Shown piece after piece: positions 53,301 through 62,239 of a DNA stretch of 64,000 bases. The number at the start of each line of letters is the position of its first letter. Positions within the stretch are counted from its first letter, which is position 1. A program made the translations under genes and the position numbers. The notes under the pieces were generated by a model. The model ran no database searches. It saw nothing but the letters and a program-made list of their open reading frames with translations, and was not told where the DNA came from. The DNA is from DATFTF01 sp963825175. GTDB taxonomy: Bacteria > Acidobacteriota > Thermoanaerobaculia > UBA5066 > Gp7-AA6. The stretch is taken from contig CAWGSA010000002.1 of NCBI GenBank assembly GCA_963825175.1, positions 1,550,001-1,614,000 on the forward strand. Direction: 5' to 3'.

Positions 53301-54128
53301 CGCGCGGCGGAGGTGGCCGCCCGCGCGCTCGCGGATTTGCGAGACCGCCAGCGCAAGGCCCAGGAGGAGGCAGATTGGCGCGCGGCGGAGGATCGAAACG
53401 ATTCGGGCGCCTGGAAGGCGTTCCTGGAATCCCACCCGAAGTCGCACCGGGCCCCGGAGGCTCGCCGGCTGCTCGCGGCGGCCGAGAAACGCGACGCCCA
53501 ACAGCAGCGATTGAGACGCGACGAAGAGAAGGCCTGGCAGCGCGCGGTCAAGACCAACAGCCGGAAAGGCTGGGAGCGTTTTCTTGCCGCGTATCCCTCA
53601 TCGGCGCACGCGGCGGTGGGGCGGCAGGCTCTGGATCAGCTGCGGGCCGAGACCGAGCGGAAACGAACGGAGGCGGTGCCGGAGCAGGCGACGGTCGTCC
53701 TGCCTCGGCCCGAGCGAACGGGCGAAAGAGAGGCCGCGGTCCCGGGTCGGCCTTCGAGATCCCGAGCCTTGATCGGTGTGGCGGCGGCCGTGGTCGTCGT
53801 CCTCGTCGCCGCCGTGGTTTACCTGCATTTCCGAGCGGCCGTTCCCACGGCCGGGTCGCTGGCGATCGACGCGGTGCCGTGGGCGCGCATCGTCTCCATC
53901 GAGAACGCGTCCGGGAAAAACGTTCTCGACGGTCGGGATGAGTACACGCCGGCGAGCTTCCAGCTCCCTCCCGGGCGTTATCGGATCCGTCTATCGAATC
54001 CCGGCGCGCCCGGCAAAGAGCTGACGCTCTCGGCCGAGATCGCAGAGGGCCAGAGGAGTGTGAGCACCGGCCGCTTTGAGCCGATCGACGCCGCCTCCTA
54101 CCTGGAGGCGGAGGGATGGGCCCGGTGA
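50400..54128 (+). CDS. Hanks-type Ser/Thr protein kinase with ~15 tandem repeats and a membrane helix
   Basis: 1242 residues, starting at TTG 50400. Residues ~10-270 are the kinase domain: glycine-rich loop REGGMGAIYKV (about 19-29), catalytic Lys41 in VKVM, catalytic loop HRDIAPDNLML (HRD at 134-136), DLG at 158 in place of DFG, and RYASPEQF. Residues ~390-1090 are about fifteen repeats of ~40-45 residues with the pattern W-x-x-FL-x-x-FP-S then AR-x-x-L-x-E (for example FLESHPRSPRLEQARRR and FLERFPKSPRADEVR). A membrane segment (ALIGVAAAVVVVLVAAVVYL, about 1123-1143) leads to a short outside domain. The repeats are probably a helical scaffold. The next gene overlaps by 13 bases. Confidence 0.88.
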   Translation: MHQLGKLIEDKYEVLAKLREGGMGAIYKVRHRLLDEVRIVKVMRQGAEGDTELRRRFLEEAKTATRLKHPNICTIYDFAMDDDGTAYLVMEFIDGVTLSDLLKTRGSPGLGLSLRIGGQALRALSYLHRKNVVHRDIAPDNLMLTADDEGAALIKLIDLGIAKVLDRKVEMTSSGVFLGKVRYASPEQFGTLPAGETIDGRSDLYSLGLVLYELVTGRRAFVGETPVELMRAQVFQEPVAFSESDPTGSVPEAVRALILKSLRKNRENRFQSAGEFAREIEALLPSVAPADPDSGEQLIHTVRLSRLPSADPVTPGVQEMLNRPFLGQVTPEPSSGLEVVSGTVHRTSFLKEIADREAHGDISGLESLLTRHLGEADLANAVQSAIAGLRRKQDSEKADEASDWTKALNQYSEEGWNRYLVRHPRSERAEEARGRLGEVRAFREALGHDSLPAWESFLSQWPKGHFRQRADSRLAELRDEIARDEEAAGWTRAEGEASEEGWRRFLESHPRSPRLEQARRRWEEARDFAKAAQTDTLPSWESFRSRWGNGALRARAEARVRELQERAAFDSAESAGKAAGWRDFLARFPASSVAAVARAHLDERNAFESAAAADSEAAWFQYLRDFGREAGAKEARDRLARAQRRDQEEYDRVVAQGTSEPLRRYLADRPSSKNRAAAEALLAETAAFEEAGGQGVEALDRFLESFPRSRFRDRARERRADLQRESERRAREKNRAQEEADWASAVESPSEEAWERFLQNWPKSAKRGEAGTRLAEQRERSFYARVLETDGWQICREFLERFPKSPRADEVRALLEERRAFEAAAQSNDRRGWTEFQDQFPQSRLGPVVRQRLDELRAQEERALSAAVAAKNAGALERFLESFPQAHNRQRAEGFLAETRSFEGARAGGREALQKYLLDYPNGLYEAPARQIAEDLRQQSLLERIAQAEKAGRTEDLQRLASEAASGRAAEVAARALADLRDRQRKAQEEADWRAAEDRNDSGAWKAFLESHPKSHRAPEARRLLAAAEKRDAQQQRLRRDEEKAWQRAVKTNSRKGWERFLAAYPSSAHAAVGRQALDQLRAETERKRTEAVPEQATVVLPRPERTGEREAAVPGRPSRSRALIGVAAAVVVVLVAAVVYLHFRAAVPTAGSLAIDAVPWARIVSIENASGKNVLDGRDEYTPASFQLPPGRYRIRLSNPGAPGKELTLSAEIAEGQRSVSTGRFEPIDAASYLEAEGWAR

Positions 54129-55618
54129 CGCGGTCTTCCCGGCGGCCGTGTCTTGCGCTGGCCTTTCTGCTGGCGGTCTCCTCCGGCGCCAGGGGCGACT
54201 ATCGGTCGAGCTACGAATCGGGGATTCGAGCCATGGACCAGAAGGACTGGCCGGCCGCCGTCCGGGCGTTCCAGGCCGCCGCACGCGACAAGTCCGCGGA
54301 AGGGGGACAGATCCTGATCTACGGCATGAGGTATCGCCCCTACCTGCCCCACTACTACCTCGGCATCGCCTACTCGAATCTCGGCAACTGCGAGGCGGCC
54401 CTGGCCGAGTGGAAGGAATCGGAGAGCCAGGGCGCGATCCGTTCGACCGGCGAAGTCCGAGAGCTGGCGCGCTACCGCGCGCAGTGCGAAGCCCGGGTGG
54501 CCGCGCTGGGGCCGAAGCCGGCCGCGACGGCGACGCAGGCTCCGGTGGTCGCGAGATCCGTTCCCACGCCCATCGTCAGGCCCCCGGCGCCGTCGCCGAC
54601 CTCCGCCGTGCGAATCGCTCAGCGAATCGAGCCGAGACGAGCTCCTCCTCCTCCTCCCCGCGTCACCGCGCCTGCATCGGGCCAGATCGCGCGCGCCCGG
54701 GGTGAAGCGCAAGCGCGTCTCCAGGCCGCCGAGAGCGCCGCGGCCCGGTTCGCGCTCCTGCGCGAGCAGCCCAATGCTTCGCCGGTCTGGCAATCGGATT
54801 CCGGACTCCGTCGCCAGGACGAAAAGGCCCGGAGGACCCTCGACGCGGCCCGCGTCCTGCTGGGAAAGTCCGTCGAGCGGGGCGATCTTCCTGGCTTCGG
54901 CCGGGTGCAGCAGATGGCGTCGGACGCCGACCGTCAATTCGCGGCGCTATCCAGGAGCCTCGCCGAGCGGGTGGCCCAGGCCCGGATTCAGCTGGAAACG
55001 GAGGACAGACTGGCCGCGAGCAGGGAGCTCGAGGCGCGGCGCGCGGAGGCCCGCACGTTGCTCGCGCAGTTGCCCAGATCCGCGGCCGGCGGACCCCTGC
55101 GGCAGGCCCGCGAGGAGCTCCAGGGCGTGCTCGCTCAGCTGGAAAAAACGGCGTCGGACCGGTCTTCCGAGCAACTGCGTCAAATCGCCGGGGACCTCGC
55201 CCGGCGGACCGCGTCGCTTCGTCTTCTGGCGCGCCCAGCCCCCCCGCCCCCGGCGCTCCTCGCCGGCGCCTCGGCCTTTTTCGGAGGAGACTACGTGCGG
55301 GCCGCTCGCATCCTGGAGTCGGAGACGTTTCAAGATCCTCGCGCGGCGGCCCAGGCGCGGCTCCTGGTCGCGGCGTCGCGCTACAGCGCGTGGGTTCTGG
55401 GAGGCTCGGCCGATGCGCGGCTCCGGGACCAGGCGGCGGGCGCCGCGCGCGAGTGCGCCCGTCTCGACGTCTCGCTCGTCCTGGACTCCCGCGCTTTCTC
55501 CCCGCGCTTCGTCGAGTTCTTCCGGAAGGAACGCGGCACCGCGGAGGGGGCGCCCGGCTCGCCGCGCCCGACCGCGAAGGCGGCGCCGGATGCCAGGGCT
55601 CGCAGCCGGCCGACCTGA
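54116..55618 (+). CDS. Secreted TPR/coiled-coil protein next to the kinase
   Basis: 500 residues from ATG 54116, within the last bases of the kinase gene; an AG-rich ribosome site precedes it. Signal peptide (CLALAFLLAVSSGARG). Residues ~30-125 hold TPR-like repeats (YESGIRAMDQKDWPAAVRAF and YYLGIAYSNLGNCEAALAEW). The middle is proline-rich, then long helices rich in Ala, Arg and Glu (EARRAEARTLLAQLPRSAAG) suggest coiled coil. No known family. Its overlap with the kinase and its export make it a likely partner or substrate outside the cell membrane. Confidence 0.75.
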   Translation: MGPVTRSSRRPCLALAFLLAVSSGARGDYRSSYESGIRAMDQKDWPAAVRAFQAAARDKSAEGGQILIYGMRYRPYLPHYYLGIAYSNLGNCEAALAEWKESESQGAIRSTGEVRELARYRAQCEARVAALGPKPAATATQAPVVARSVPTPIVRPPAPSPTSAVRIAQRIEPRRAPPPPPRVTAPASGQIARARGEAQARLQAAESAAARFALLREQPNASPVWQSDSGLRRQDEKARRTLDAARVLLGKSVERGDLPGFGRVQQMASDADRQFAALSRSLAERVAQARIQLETEDRLAASRELEARRAEARTLLAQLPRSAAGGPLRQAREELQGVLAQLEKTASDRSSEQLRQIAGDLARRTASLRLLARPAPPPPALLAGASAFFGGDYVRAARILESETFQDPRAAAQARLLVAASRYSAWVLGGSADARLRDQAAGAARECARLDVSLVLDSRAFSPRFVEFFRKERGTAEGAPGSPRPTAKAAPDARARSRPT

Positions 55619-55636
55619 TCCGGAGGCCCTGGTGTT

Positions 55637-58600
55637 CTAGTCGAACCGGACCGAGACGATCTTGGAGCACCCCGGCTCCTCCATCGTCACGCCGTACATG
55701 GCGTCGGCCGTCTCCATTGTGCGTTTGTTGTGCGTGATGGCGATGAACTGCGTCTCTTCCGTCATGTCGCGCAGCAGCTTGGTGAAGCGGTCGATGTTGG
55801 CCTCGTCCAGAGGGGCGTCGACCTCGTCCAGGATGCAGAATGGAGACGGCTTGTAGCGAAAAATCGCCATCAGGAGGGCGATCGCGGTCAGCGCCTTCTC
55901 GCCGCCGGAAAGCAGGAGGATCGACTGATTCCGCTTGCCGGGCGGCTGCGCGACGATCTCGACGCCGGACTCGAGCAGATCGTTCTCGTCGAGCAGGCGC
56001 ATCTGGGCGGTCCCTCCGCGGAAGAGGCGCGTGAACATGGCCTTGAAATTCTCGTTGATCGCGACGAACGCATCGTGAAACCTCTGGGAAGACGTGGCGT
56101 TGATCTTGCGAATGTTCTCCTGGAGCTCGGCCACCGACCGGAGGAGGTCGTCGCGCTGCGCGGACAGGAAAGTCAGCCGCTCGGACATCTCCTTGTGCTC
56201 CTCGAACGCCAGGACGTTGACCGGGCCCATGCGCTCGATCGCCTCGGCCAGCTCGGCCGCCTCCGCCTGCAACGCGGCCAGCGTTTCGGGCGACGCGTCG
56301 GCAGGAGGGGAGAGCTCCTCGGGGGCCACGCCGAATTCTTCGCGCGCCTGCGCGATCAGGTGTTCCAGGTCCCCGGCCACCTTGGTTTCGGCCATGTCCG
56401 CCTCGAAGCGCGCTTCGCGGGCGACGTCGAGCTCGGACCGCGCGACCCGCGTCGCGTCGTCGCCGCGATCCACACGGCCCGTCGCTTCCACCGCCGCCGC
56501 CGCCGCGCCGGACAACTCTCCGGCCAGCCGCTCGCGGGTTCGAAGATTCTCCTCCTGGCGCCGACGCGCTTCCTGCTCTTCCAACCGCAGCTCGTCGGCC
56601 CGTTGCTGCAGGAGGAGGCCCTGCTGCGACGCCTCACCCGCCCTCCGGTCGAGCGCGACGCTCGACTCGGCCAGCCTGTCCCGGGCCGCTTCCAGGGCCC
56701 GCCGCCTCTCCGCGGCAACTTCCGCCTCCGTGCGCCGGTGCGCCAGATCGTCCGCGGCGGCCGTCGCAAAGGACCGGGCCTCGGGCAGGGCCGCGGCGAG
56801 CGCCTCGGCGCGCTGACGGGCGCTGTGCTCGGCGGAGGCGTGGCCCTTCTCTTCCTCCTCGAGTTGCGCGCGGCGTGCCGAGAGCCGGCCGCCGTCGTCG
56901 ATCAGAGACGCAGCCTCCTCCGCCAGGGTCTGGCGCTCCCGCAGCAGTCGGTCTCTCTCTCCGCGCTTGGCGTCGACGCGGGCCGCCAGGCCCGAATGAA
57001 GGGCGTTGGCCTGGCGCTCACGCTCGCGGGCCTCGGGAAGCCGAGCGTCGAGATCGGCCCGCGAACGCCGCAGGTCTTCCAGCGCCCGATCGTGGGCGGC
57101 GACGGAATCGCGCGCCTCTCCCGCCCGCTGCGCCAGAGTGGCGAGTTCCCGCCGGAGGGCGAAGAGGCCTCCCGCTTCGGGCGGTTGATGGAAGACTCTC
57201 ACCAGCGATCCGCGCACGAGCTCCCGCGACCGCGTGACGATCGGAACACCGCGGCGGCGCGCCGAAACGGCCAGGGCCTGCGCCAGGGTGTCGACGAACG
57301 CGGCATCGGGCAGGGCCGCTCGCTCCGCCGGGGAGAGCGCCCCATGGTTTGTCAGGGCCACTTCCCATCCGCCTTCCCCGAGCGAGCTCGCGCGGTTGGA
57401 CTCCGGCGGCTCGTTCCACTCCGTGCGGACGAAGCTCGCGTCGGACAGCGATCGGGAGGCTTCCACCGCGGCGGCCGGATCGCCCGAGGCGAGCAGGGCA
57501 TCCAGATCGTGCCCCAGAAGCAGGTCGACCGCTTCTTCCCAGCCCGGAGCGGGCTCGAGCCGCTCGGAGAGCCGGCCCCGCTGGGCGACCCCCGCGCGCG
57601 AAAACGCGTCCCGCACGGCCTGAACCGTGCTCTCCCTGCTGCGCAGGACCTCGGACAGGGCCTCGTGGCGGTGCAGCGCGGCGCCCAACCTCTCGCGCGC
57701 CTGTTCGCGCGCGGCTTCCGCCTCCGCGGCGGCCGCGGCGAGCCGCCGCGCCTGCGCTTCCGCCGCCTGGACCGCATCGAGGGCCGCCCGGGCGGTCCCG
57801 CCGACGACGGCCTCCTCGGATTCGGCGCGGCGCACTTCCTCTTCGCGATCGGCGACCTCGCGGTCGGTCTTCTCCCGGGCTTCCTGCGACCGGGCCAGAG
57901 ACGTCGCGACCCGCGAGGCCTCCACTTCCACCTCGTGCCGGGCATTGCGCGCGGCGATGCGATCGCCGGACGCGGTGAGCGCGTCGTTGCGCGCCATCTC
58001 GAGATCCTGATCCAGGCAGGCGAGCGCCGCGGCGGCGGCCGCGGCCCTGCGATCGGCTTCCTCGCGGGCCAGGGACCGGCTGCGCGCCTCGACGACCGCG
58101 CGCTCCAACCTTTCGTCGAGCTCGGCGATCTCGCGCGCCGCCCGTTCCTTCTCCGTGGCCACGTCGTGCCCTTCCCGTTCCAGGGCCTCGCGCCGGTGCG
58201 CGAGGTCGGACACGGCGCGCCGATTGCCCTCCAGGAGCGCGTCGTCGCGCTGGATGGCGGCTTCCAGGGAGGAGACCATGTCGCGCAGCCGGTCGCGCTC
58301 TCCGATCGCCTCCGACGCGGCCAGCCGCGCCGAGGCCAGCTCCGCTTCGGCGCGGGCGACGGCTGCCGAGGTCTGAGCCTCCCGGTCGCGGCGAGCGGCG
58401 CTCTCCCGACGAGCCTCGGACGTCGCCTGCGAGAGCCGGTCGTGGCCCGCCCGCGCCAGGGCGGCGCGCTTGCCTCGGAGCTCCTGCGACTTTTCCTTGT
58501 AGCGGGCGGCGCGCGATGCCTGGCGCTTCAACGAGGCGACGTTGCGCTCGATCTCCGAGATGATGTCGGAGAGCCGCAGCAGATTTCCCCGCGTCTCCTC

Positions 58601-59227
58601 GAGCTTGGTCTCGGCCAGGCGTTTCTTGAGCTTGTATCGGGTGATCCCCGCCGCCTCCTCGATCAGGCGGCGTCGGTCCTGAGGCTTGGTGGAGAGAACC
58701 TGATCGATCCGTCCCTGCTCGATGACCGAGTAGGCTCGAACTCCCAGACCCGTCCCCAACAGCTGGTCCTGGATGTCCTTCAACCGGACCTGTCTGTCGT
58801 TGAGAAAATATTCGCCGTGCCCTTCTCGATAGACGCGCCGGCCGATCCGCAGCCAATCCGATTCGTCGGCCGCGGGAGTCGGGGCGTCGAGTTCGCCGCC
58901 TCCATGGCCGTTGCCGTTTCCGTCGCCGTTTTCGCCGACCGCGTGCCGATCCTCCGGAGCCGGCCGGGGCGAGAGCGTCAGGATGACTTCCGCCATTCCG
59001 AGCGGACGCCGCTTGGACGATCCGTTGAAGATCACGTCGTCCATGCGCTCGCCGCGCAGGACCTTCGCGCTCTGCTCGCCCAGCGCCCACGCCACGGCGT
59101 CGCAGATGTTGGATTTTCCGCATCCGTTGGGGCCGACGACGGCGGTCACGCTGCCGGGAAAAGCCAGATCCACCTTCTCGTAGAAGGACTTGAATCCCTG
59201 GATCTCGACCCGCTCGAGCTTGTACAC
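55637..59227 (-). CDS. smc: Chromosome segregation SMC protein
   Basis: 1196 residues from GTG 59227. Walker A is GPNGCGKSN (residues 32-40), the N-terminal head continues WALGEQSAKVLRGERMDDVI, then long coiled coil, a hinge around residues 510-680, second coiled coil and the C-terminal head with signature LSGGEKALTAIALLMAIFRY and Walker B ILDEVDAPLDEANIDRF. An insert rich in Asn, Gly and Asp (GENGDGNGNGHGGGE) of about 40 residues sits near residue 90-130, between two head strands, not usual in SMC. Normal ScpA/ScpB partners are not in this window. Confidence 0.95.
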   Translation of the reverse strand: MYKLERVEIQGFKSFYEKVDLAFPGSVTAVVGPNGCGKSNICDAVAWALGEQSAKVLRGERMDDVIFNGSSKRRPLGMAEVILTLSPRPAPEDRHAVGENGDGNGNGHGGGELDAPTPAADESDWLRIGRRVYREGHGEYFLNDRQVRLKDIQDQLLGTGLGVRAYSVIEQGRIDQVLSTKPQDRRRLIEEAAGITRYKLKKRLAETKLEETRGNLLRLSDIISEIERNVASLKRQASRAARYKEKSQELRGKRAALARAGHDRLSQATSEARRESAARRDREAQTSAAVARAEAELASARLAASEAIGERDRLRDMVSSLEAAIQRDDALLEGNRRAVSDLAHRREALEREGHDVATEKERAAREIAELDERLERAVVEARSRSLAREEADRRAAAAAAALACLDQDLEMARNDALTASGDRIAARNARHEVEVEASRVATSLARSQEAREKTDREVADREEEVRRAESEEAVVGGTARAALDAVQAAEAQARRLAAAAAEAEAAREQARERLGAALHRHEALSEVLRSRESTVQAVRDAFSRAGVAQRGRLSERLEPAPGWEEAVDLLLGHDLDALLASGDPAAAVEASRSLSDASFVRTEWNEPPESNRASSLGEGGWEVALTNHGALSPAERAALPDAAFVDTLAQALAVSARRRGVPIVTRSRELVRGSLVRVFHQPPEAGGLFALRRELATLAQRAGEARDSVAAHDRALEDLRRSRADLDARLPEARERERQANALHSGLAARVDAKRGERDRLLRERQTLAEEAASLIDDGGRLSARRAQLEEEEKGHASAEHSARQRAEALAAALPEARSFATAAADDLAHRRTEAEVAAERRRALEAARDRLAESSVALDRRAGEASQQGLLLQQRADELRLEEQEARRRQEENLRTRERLAGELSGAAAAAVEATGRVDRGDDATRVARSELDVAREARFEADMAETKVAGDLEHLIAQAREEFGVAPEELSPPADASPETLAALQAEAAELAEAIERMGPVNVLAFEEHKEMSERLTFLSAQRDDLLRSVAELQENIRKINATSSQRFHDAFVAINENFKAMFTRLFRGGTAQMRLLDENDLLESGVEIVAQPPGKRNQSILLLSGGEKALTAIALLMAIFRYKPSPFCILDEVDAPLDEANIDRFTKLLRDMTEETQFIAITHNKRTMETADAMYGVTMEEPGCSKIVSVRFD

Positions 59228-59566
59228 GTTGGGTGAAAATGTAACAAACTACAGGGGCCGATGCCACAATTTGTTGGGGTTGACTGTGGGCCTTGCCCCT
59301 AGATGTGGTTTGATAGACCTTTGGCAAACTCCGCAGAGAGGGACGGGGCCGAGGCAGGCTCCGTATCGTCCGGAGGCCTTGGAAGGGCTTCGGAAGCGCT
59401 CGCGTTGTGGGTGGAGGATCGGGTGGAACGAAACAGCCGGTCCCCGGGGCCCCGAACACGTCTTGCTCGGAACGCGCGAAGCGTCGGGACGCTTGCTCGG
59501 GGAGAGGAAATCTTTGCACTGCAGCGTTCAAAGTTGTAGATTGCGCGACGAAACGACAATCGAATT
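59228..59566. other. Divergent intergenic region between smc and the FHA-Fis gene
   Basis: 339 bases without a gene. A 6-bp inverted repeat AACAAA and TTTGTT lies near 59242-59274, the first unit close to the smc start, and a TTGACT hexamer follows at about 59280. The region is more AT-rich than its neighbours at both ends, as promoters would be. Confidence 0.5.
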
Positions 59567-60628
59567 ATGTTGAGCTTGGAGGTCCGTAAGAAAGCGGGTG
59601 GGGCGGAGGTGCATCGCCTGGCGAGCGATGCCTTCACCGTGGGGGCGTCTTCCGGGAACGAGGTCGTCGTGCGCGCGCGCGGGGTGGCAGGCCGGCACGT
59701 TCGGATCTTCGAGAAGGACGGCCACTACCACCTCGGCCTCTACAAGGGCGTCGACGCCGTGGCATTGAACGGCCAGGAGTTCACCGGCGGAGAGATCGCG
59801 CCGGGTGATCGGATCACCATCGGCGAGGCCACGATCACCGTTCTCCAGCTGCGCGCGCCCCTGCGGCACACGCCGATCCACGAGCTGCCGGTCAGCGACA
59901 CGGCCATCCCCGTGCCCGTGATCGCCGCGCCGACGACCGAGGTCGAATACCGCGGGATGCGCCTGGAGATGTACCGGCTCTCCCGCGACGCCGCATCGAC
60001 GGAGGACCTGGCGATCCGCCTGACGGACCTGCTCGAGCGCCAGTTCGAGCCGACGGAGTGGGCCATGGGCGAGATCTCCGCTCCGGGGCTGCGAATCCTG
60101 GCCTCGACGTTTCTCGAGCCGCCCGCCGTTCCTCCTCGTCTGCTCGACGACGCCCGCTCGGGAGAGCGGGTCTCGCGGGCGGAAGTCGTCACCGGAACGC
60201 TCACGCTGGTGGCGGAGTCGGTTCGCGAGGAGGGCCCCTCCCTGGCCATCCTGATTCGGGAGGTCCCCAGGCTCCCGGCGCGCGCGATCCTTCTGGTGGA
60301 AGAAGCCGTTCAGATCGCCGGGCTGACCCGGGTCTGTTCCCACGCGCCGGGGCCCGACGAGGCGCCACAGCCCCCCGCCGCGGTCGACGCGGCCGCCCCG
60401 CCCCGCGAGCTGGCCGAGGTCGACGCCGTTCTGCACCAGACCGACGACCTCAAGAAGATCGTGGACACCGTGGAGCGCGGGGTCATCGATCGCGCCATGC
60501 GGCGGGTGGAGGGCAACCAGAGCCGCGGCGCGGAAATTCTGAACATCTCGCGCGGCTCTCTGATCGCCAAGCTGAAGGAGTACGGAATCCCCGATTACCG
60601 CTACCTGCGCCGCCAGCGCAAACGGTGA
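59567..60628 (+). CDS. FHA-domain protein with Fis-type DNA-binding end
   Basis: 353 residues. Residues ~15-95 form an FHA fold (FTVGASSGNEVVVRARGVAG, RHVRIFEKDGHYHLGLYKGV, LNGQEFTGGEIAPGDRITIG), which binds phosphothreonine. Residues ~115-270 have no named domain. The last ~50 residues are a Fis-like helix-turn-helix (DRAMRRVEGNQSRGAEILNI, SRGSLIAKLKEYGI) like the end of NtrC-family activators, but there is no AAA+ domain between. It could act as a phosphorylation-controlled DNA-binding protein downstream of a Ser/Thr kinase such as the one at 50400 (inference). Confidence 0.84.
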   Translation: MLSLEVRKKAGGAEVHRLASDAFTVGASSGNEVVVRARGVAGRHVRIFEKDGHYHLGLYKGVDAVALNGQEFTGGEIAPGDRITIGEATITVLQLRAPLRHTPIHELPVSDTAIPVPVIAAPTTEVEYRGMRLEMYRLSRDAASTEDLAIRLTDLLERQFEPTEWAMGEISAPGLRILASTFLEPPAVPPRLLDDARSGERVSRAEVVTGTLTLVAESVREEGPSLAILIREVPRLPARAILLVEEAVQIAGLTRVCSHAPGPDEAPQPPAAVDAAAPPRELAEVDAVLHQTDDLKKIVDTVERGVIDRAMRRVEGNQSRGAEILNISRGSLIAKLKEYGIPDYRYLRRQRKR

Positions 60629-60641
60629 GTCCGAGCCCCCG

Positions 60642-61103
60642 TCAGGGCCGCAGACTCGCCTGGTAGTCCAGGATCCGGCGGACGAGCTCGGCTAAGGCGC
60701 CCGGAAAAGTGAGAAGGAGCTCTCCGCCCGCGCTCACCACCACCTGCTCCGTCTCGGCCGACGCCAGGAGGACTGCGCCCTCGCCGCGAATCTCGTAGTC
60801 GAGGATCAACCGGGTCACTTGAGGAGTCCGGAGCCGGGCCGTCGCGCGGATCGTCGTGTCGGCGACAATTGGACGCAGATACCGGATCTCCATCCGAGTG
60901 ATCGGCACCCGGTAGCCGAGATCGAGAGCCTTGGATGCGGTGAATCCGAAGCGGGCGGTCAGCGCCTCCCGGGCCTGCTCGAGGTAGAGCGCGTAGTGGC
61001 CATGCCAGACCACCCGGTACGGATCGCACTCGGCGAAGCGCACCGGGATCTCCACCGTGTGGCCGGAGAGCGCGGGCGCCGGGGGCCGGGCCGGTCCGGT
61101 CAT
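60642..61103 (-). CDS. Acyl-CoA/acyl-ACP thioesterase, hotdog fold (YbgC-like)
   Basis: 153 residues from ATG 61103. The motif RFAECDPYRVVWHGHYALYL with the Asp and His positions followed by EQAREAL is the 4-hydroxybenzoyl-CoA thioesterase signature, and RMEIRYLRPIVADTTIRATA is the second core strand. It overlaps the KS-like gene by ATGA. It could release a fatty acyl or polyketide chain made by the KS pair. Confidence 0.88.
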   Translation of the reverse strand: MTGPARPPAPALSGHTVEIPVRFAECDPYRVVWHGHYALYLEQAREALTARFGFTASKALDLGYRVPITRMEIRYLRPIVADTTIRATARLRTPQVTRLILDYEIRGEGAVLLASAETEQVVVSAGGELLLTFPGALAELVRRILDYQASLRP

Positions 61104-62221
61104 GCGCTCTCCAGGACGGCGGCCATGAAATTGCCCCCCGCACCGAACGAGTTCACCAGCGCGCGCCGCGGGCCGCCGCCGCGAAACTCCGCTTGCGGAT
61201 CGAGCAGGGCCTGGCAGGCGGCCACCAGCTGCGCGCCCCCCGCCGCCGCCATCTCTCCAAGCGCCTCCTTGACGCAGATCGCGGGAAGCGGCGGCCCGAA
61301 GATGGCGCGCATGCTCTCTTCTTCTGCGCGGTCCATCTCCAGGACGCCGTCGCGCGAGGGCAGCCAGAGACCGATCTGGCCCGGCTCGAGCCCGGCGTCG
61401 GACAGGGCGCCCTGGACCGCCCGGCGGATCGGCGCGGGGTCCGGAGCGAATCGGTACGGCTCGGAGGGAACTCCGGCGGCTGCGATTCCGACGAGCCGCG
61501 CGAGCGGCCGCGCTCCCCTGGCCGCGGCGCACGCTTCCGTCTCGAGCAGGACCGCAAAGGCGCCTTCTCCTTGCACGATGCCCGAAGTACGCCTGGCGCC
61601 GCGCAGAGCCCCGACCCGGTCGAAGCCCATCGCGTAGATCTTGTTCCACTCGTCCACCGCTCCGGCGATCATGGCCCGAGCCCGCCCGGTCGCCAGAGCC
61701 AGGGTGGCGAAGAGCAGAGCGTTCAAGCCGGAGGGATCCTTCTGGGTGATCGTCACGTTGGGGCCGAAGATCTTCAGCTCGATCGAGACTTGCGACGCCG
61801 GGGCGTTGGCGACCGTGTTGGGGAAGTGAAACGGGGGCGCGGCCTCGGGAGAATCGACGAACAGGACTCGGAGAAACTCCGTCAGGGCGCCGGCGCCCGC
61901 CGAGCCCGTGCCCATGGCGATCCCGATCGCCTCCGGAGCGGCGGCCACGTCGTAGCCCGACTGGGCCAGGGCCTGCGAGCACGCCAGGATCGCGAACTGA
62001 CTACCCCGGTCGAAGCGCCGGGCCTTCATCGGCGGGATCTCCGGCTGCGGCGTGAACCCGTCGTAGCGGGACACATGGGTGGCTTGCAGCCCTTCGCGCT
62101 CCTCATCCGTCATCGGACGGATCGAGGTCTCCCCGGCCCGCAGGCGTCGGTAGAACTCATCCGGCGAGCGGCCCAGGGGAGAGACCGCTCCCAGGCCGGT
62201 GATCACGCCGTGATTCGCCAT
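61100..62221 (-). CDS. Ketosynthase-like protein without active-site Cys (chain-length-factor-like)
   Basis: 373 residues, beta-ketoacyl synthase fold with the front part VITGLGAVSPLGRSPDEFYR and RRFDRGSQFAILACSQALAQ. The usual catalytic Cys position reads TQKDPSGLNALL, so the Cys of TACSS is an Asp (about 162). The second His motif (normally HGTGT) reads LPSRDG, and the third (KSMIGH) reads KEALGEMAAAGG. With none of the three catalytic residues it resembles a KS-beta/chain-length factor, which partners an active KS. It lies between the thioesterase and an active KS gene on the same strand. Confidence 0.82.
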   Translation of the reverse strand: MANHGVITGLGAVSPLGRSPDEFYRRLRAGETSIRPMTDEEREGLQATHVSRYDGFTPQPEIPPMKARRFDRGSQFAILACSQALAQSGYDVAAAPEAIGIAMGTGSAGAGALTEFLRVLFVDSPEAAPPFHFPNTVANAPASQVSIELKIFGPNVTITQKDPSGLNALLFATLALATGRARAMIAGAVDEWNKIYAMGFDRVGALRGARRTSGIVQGEGAFAVLLETEACAAARGARPLARLVGIAAAGVPSEPYRFAPDPAPIRRAVQGALSDAGLEPGQIGLWLPSRDGVLEMDRAEEESMRAIFGPPLPAICVKEALGEMAAAGGAQLVAACQALLDPQAEFRGGGPRRALVNSFGAGGNFMAAVLESA

Positions 62222-62239
62222 CCGAGCGGTTTCAGGGCC

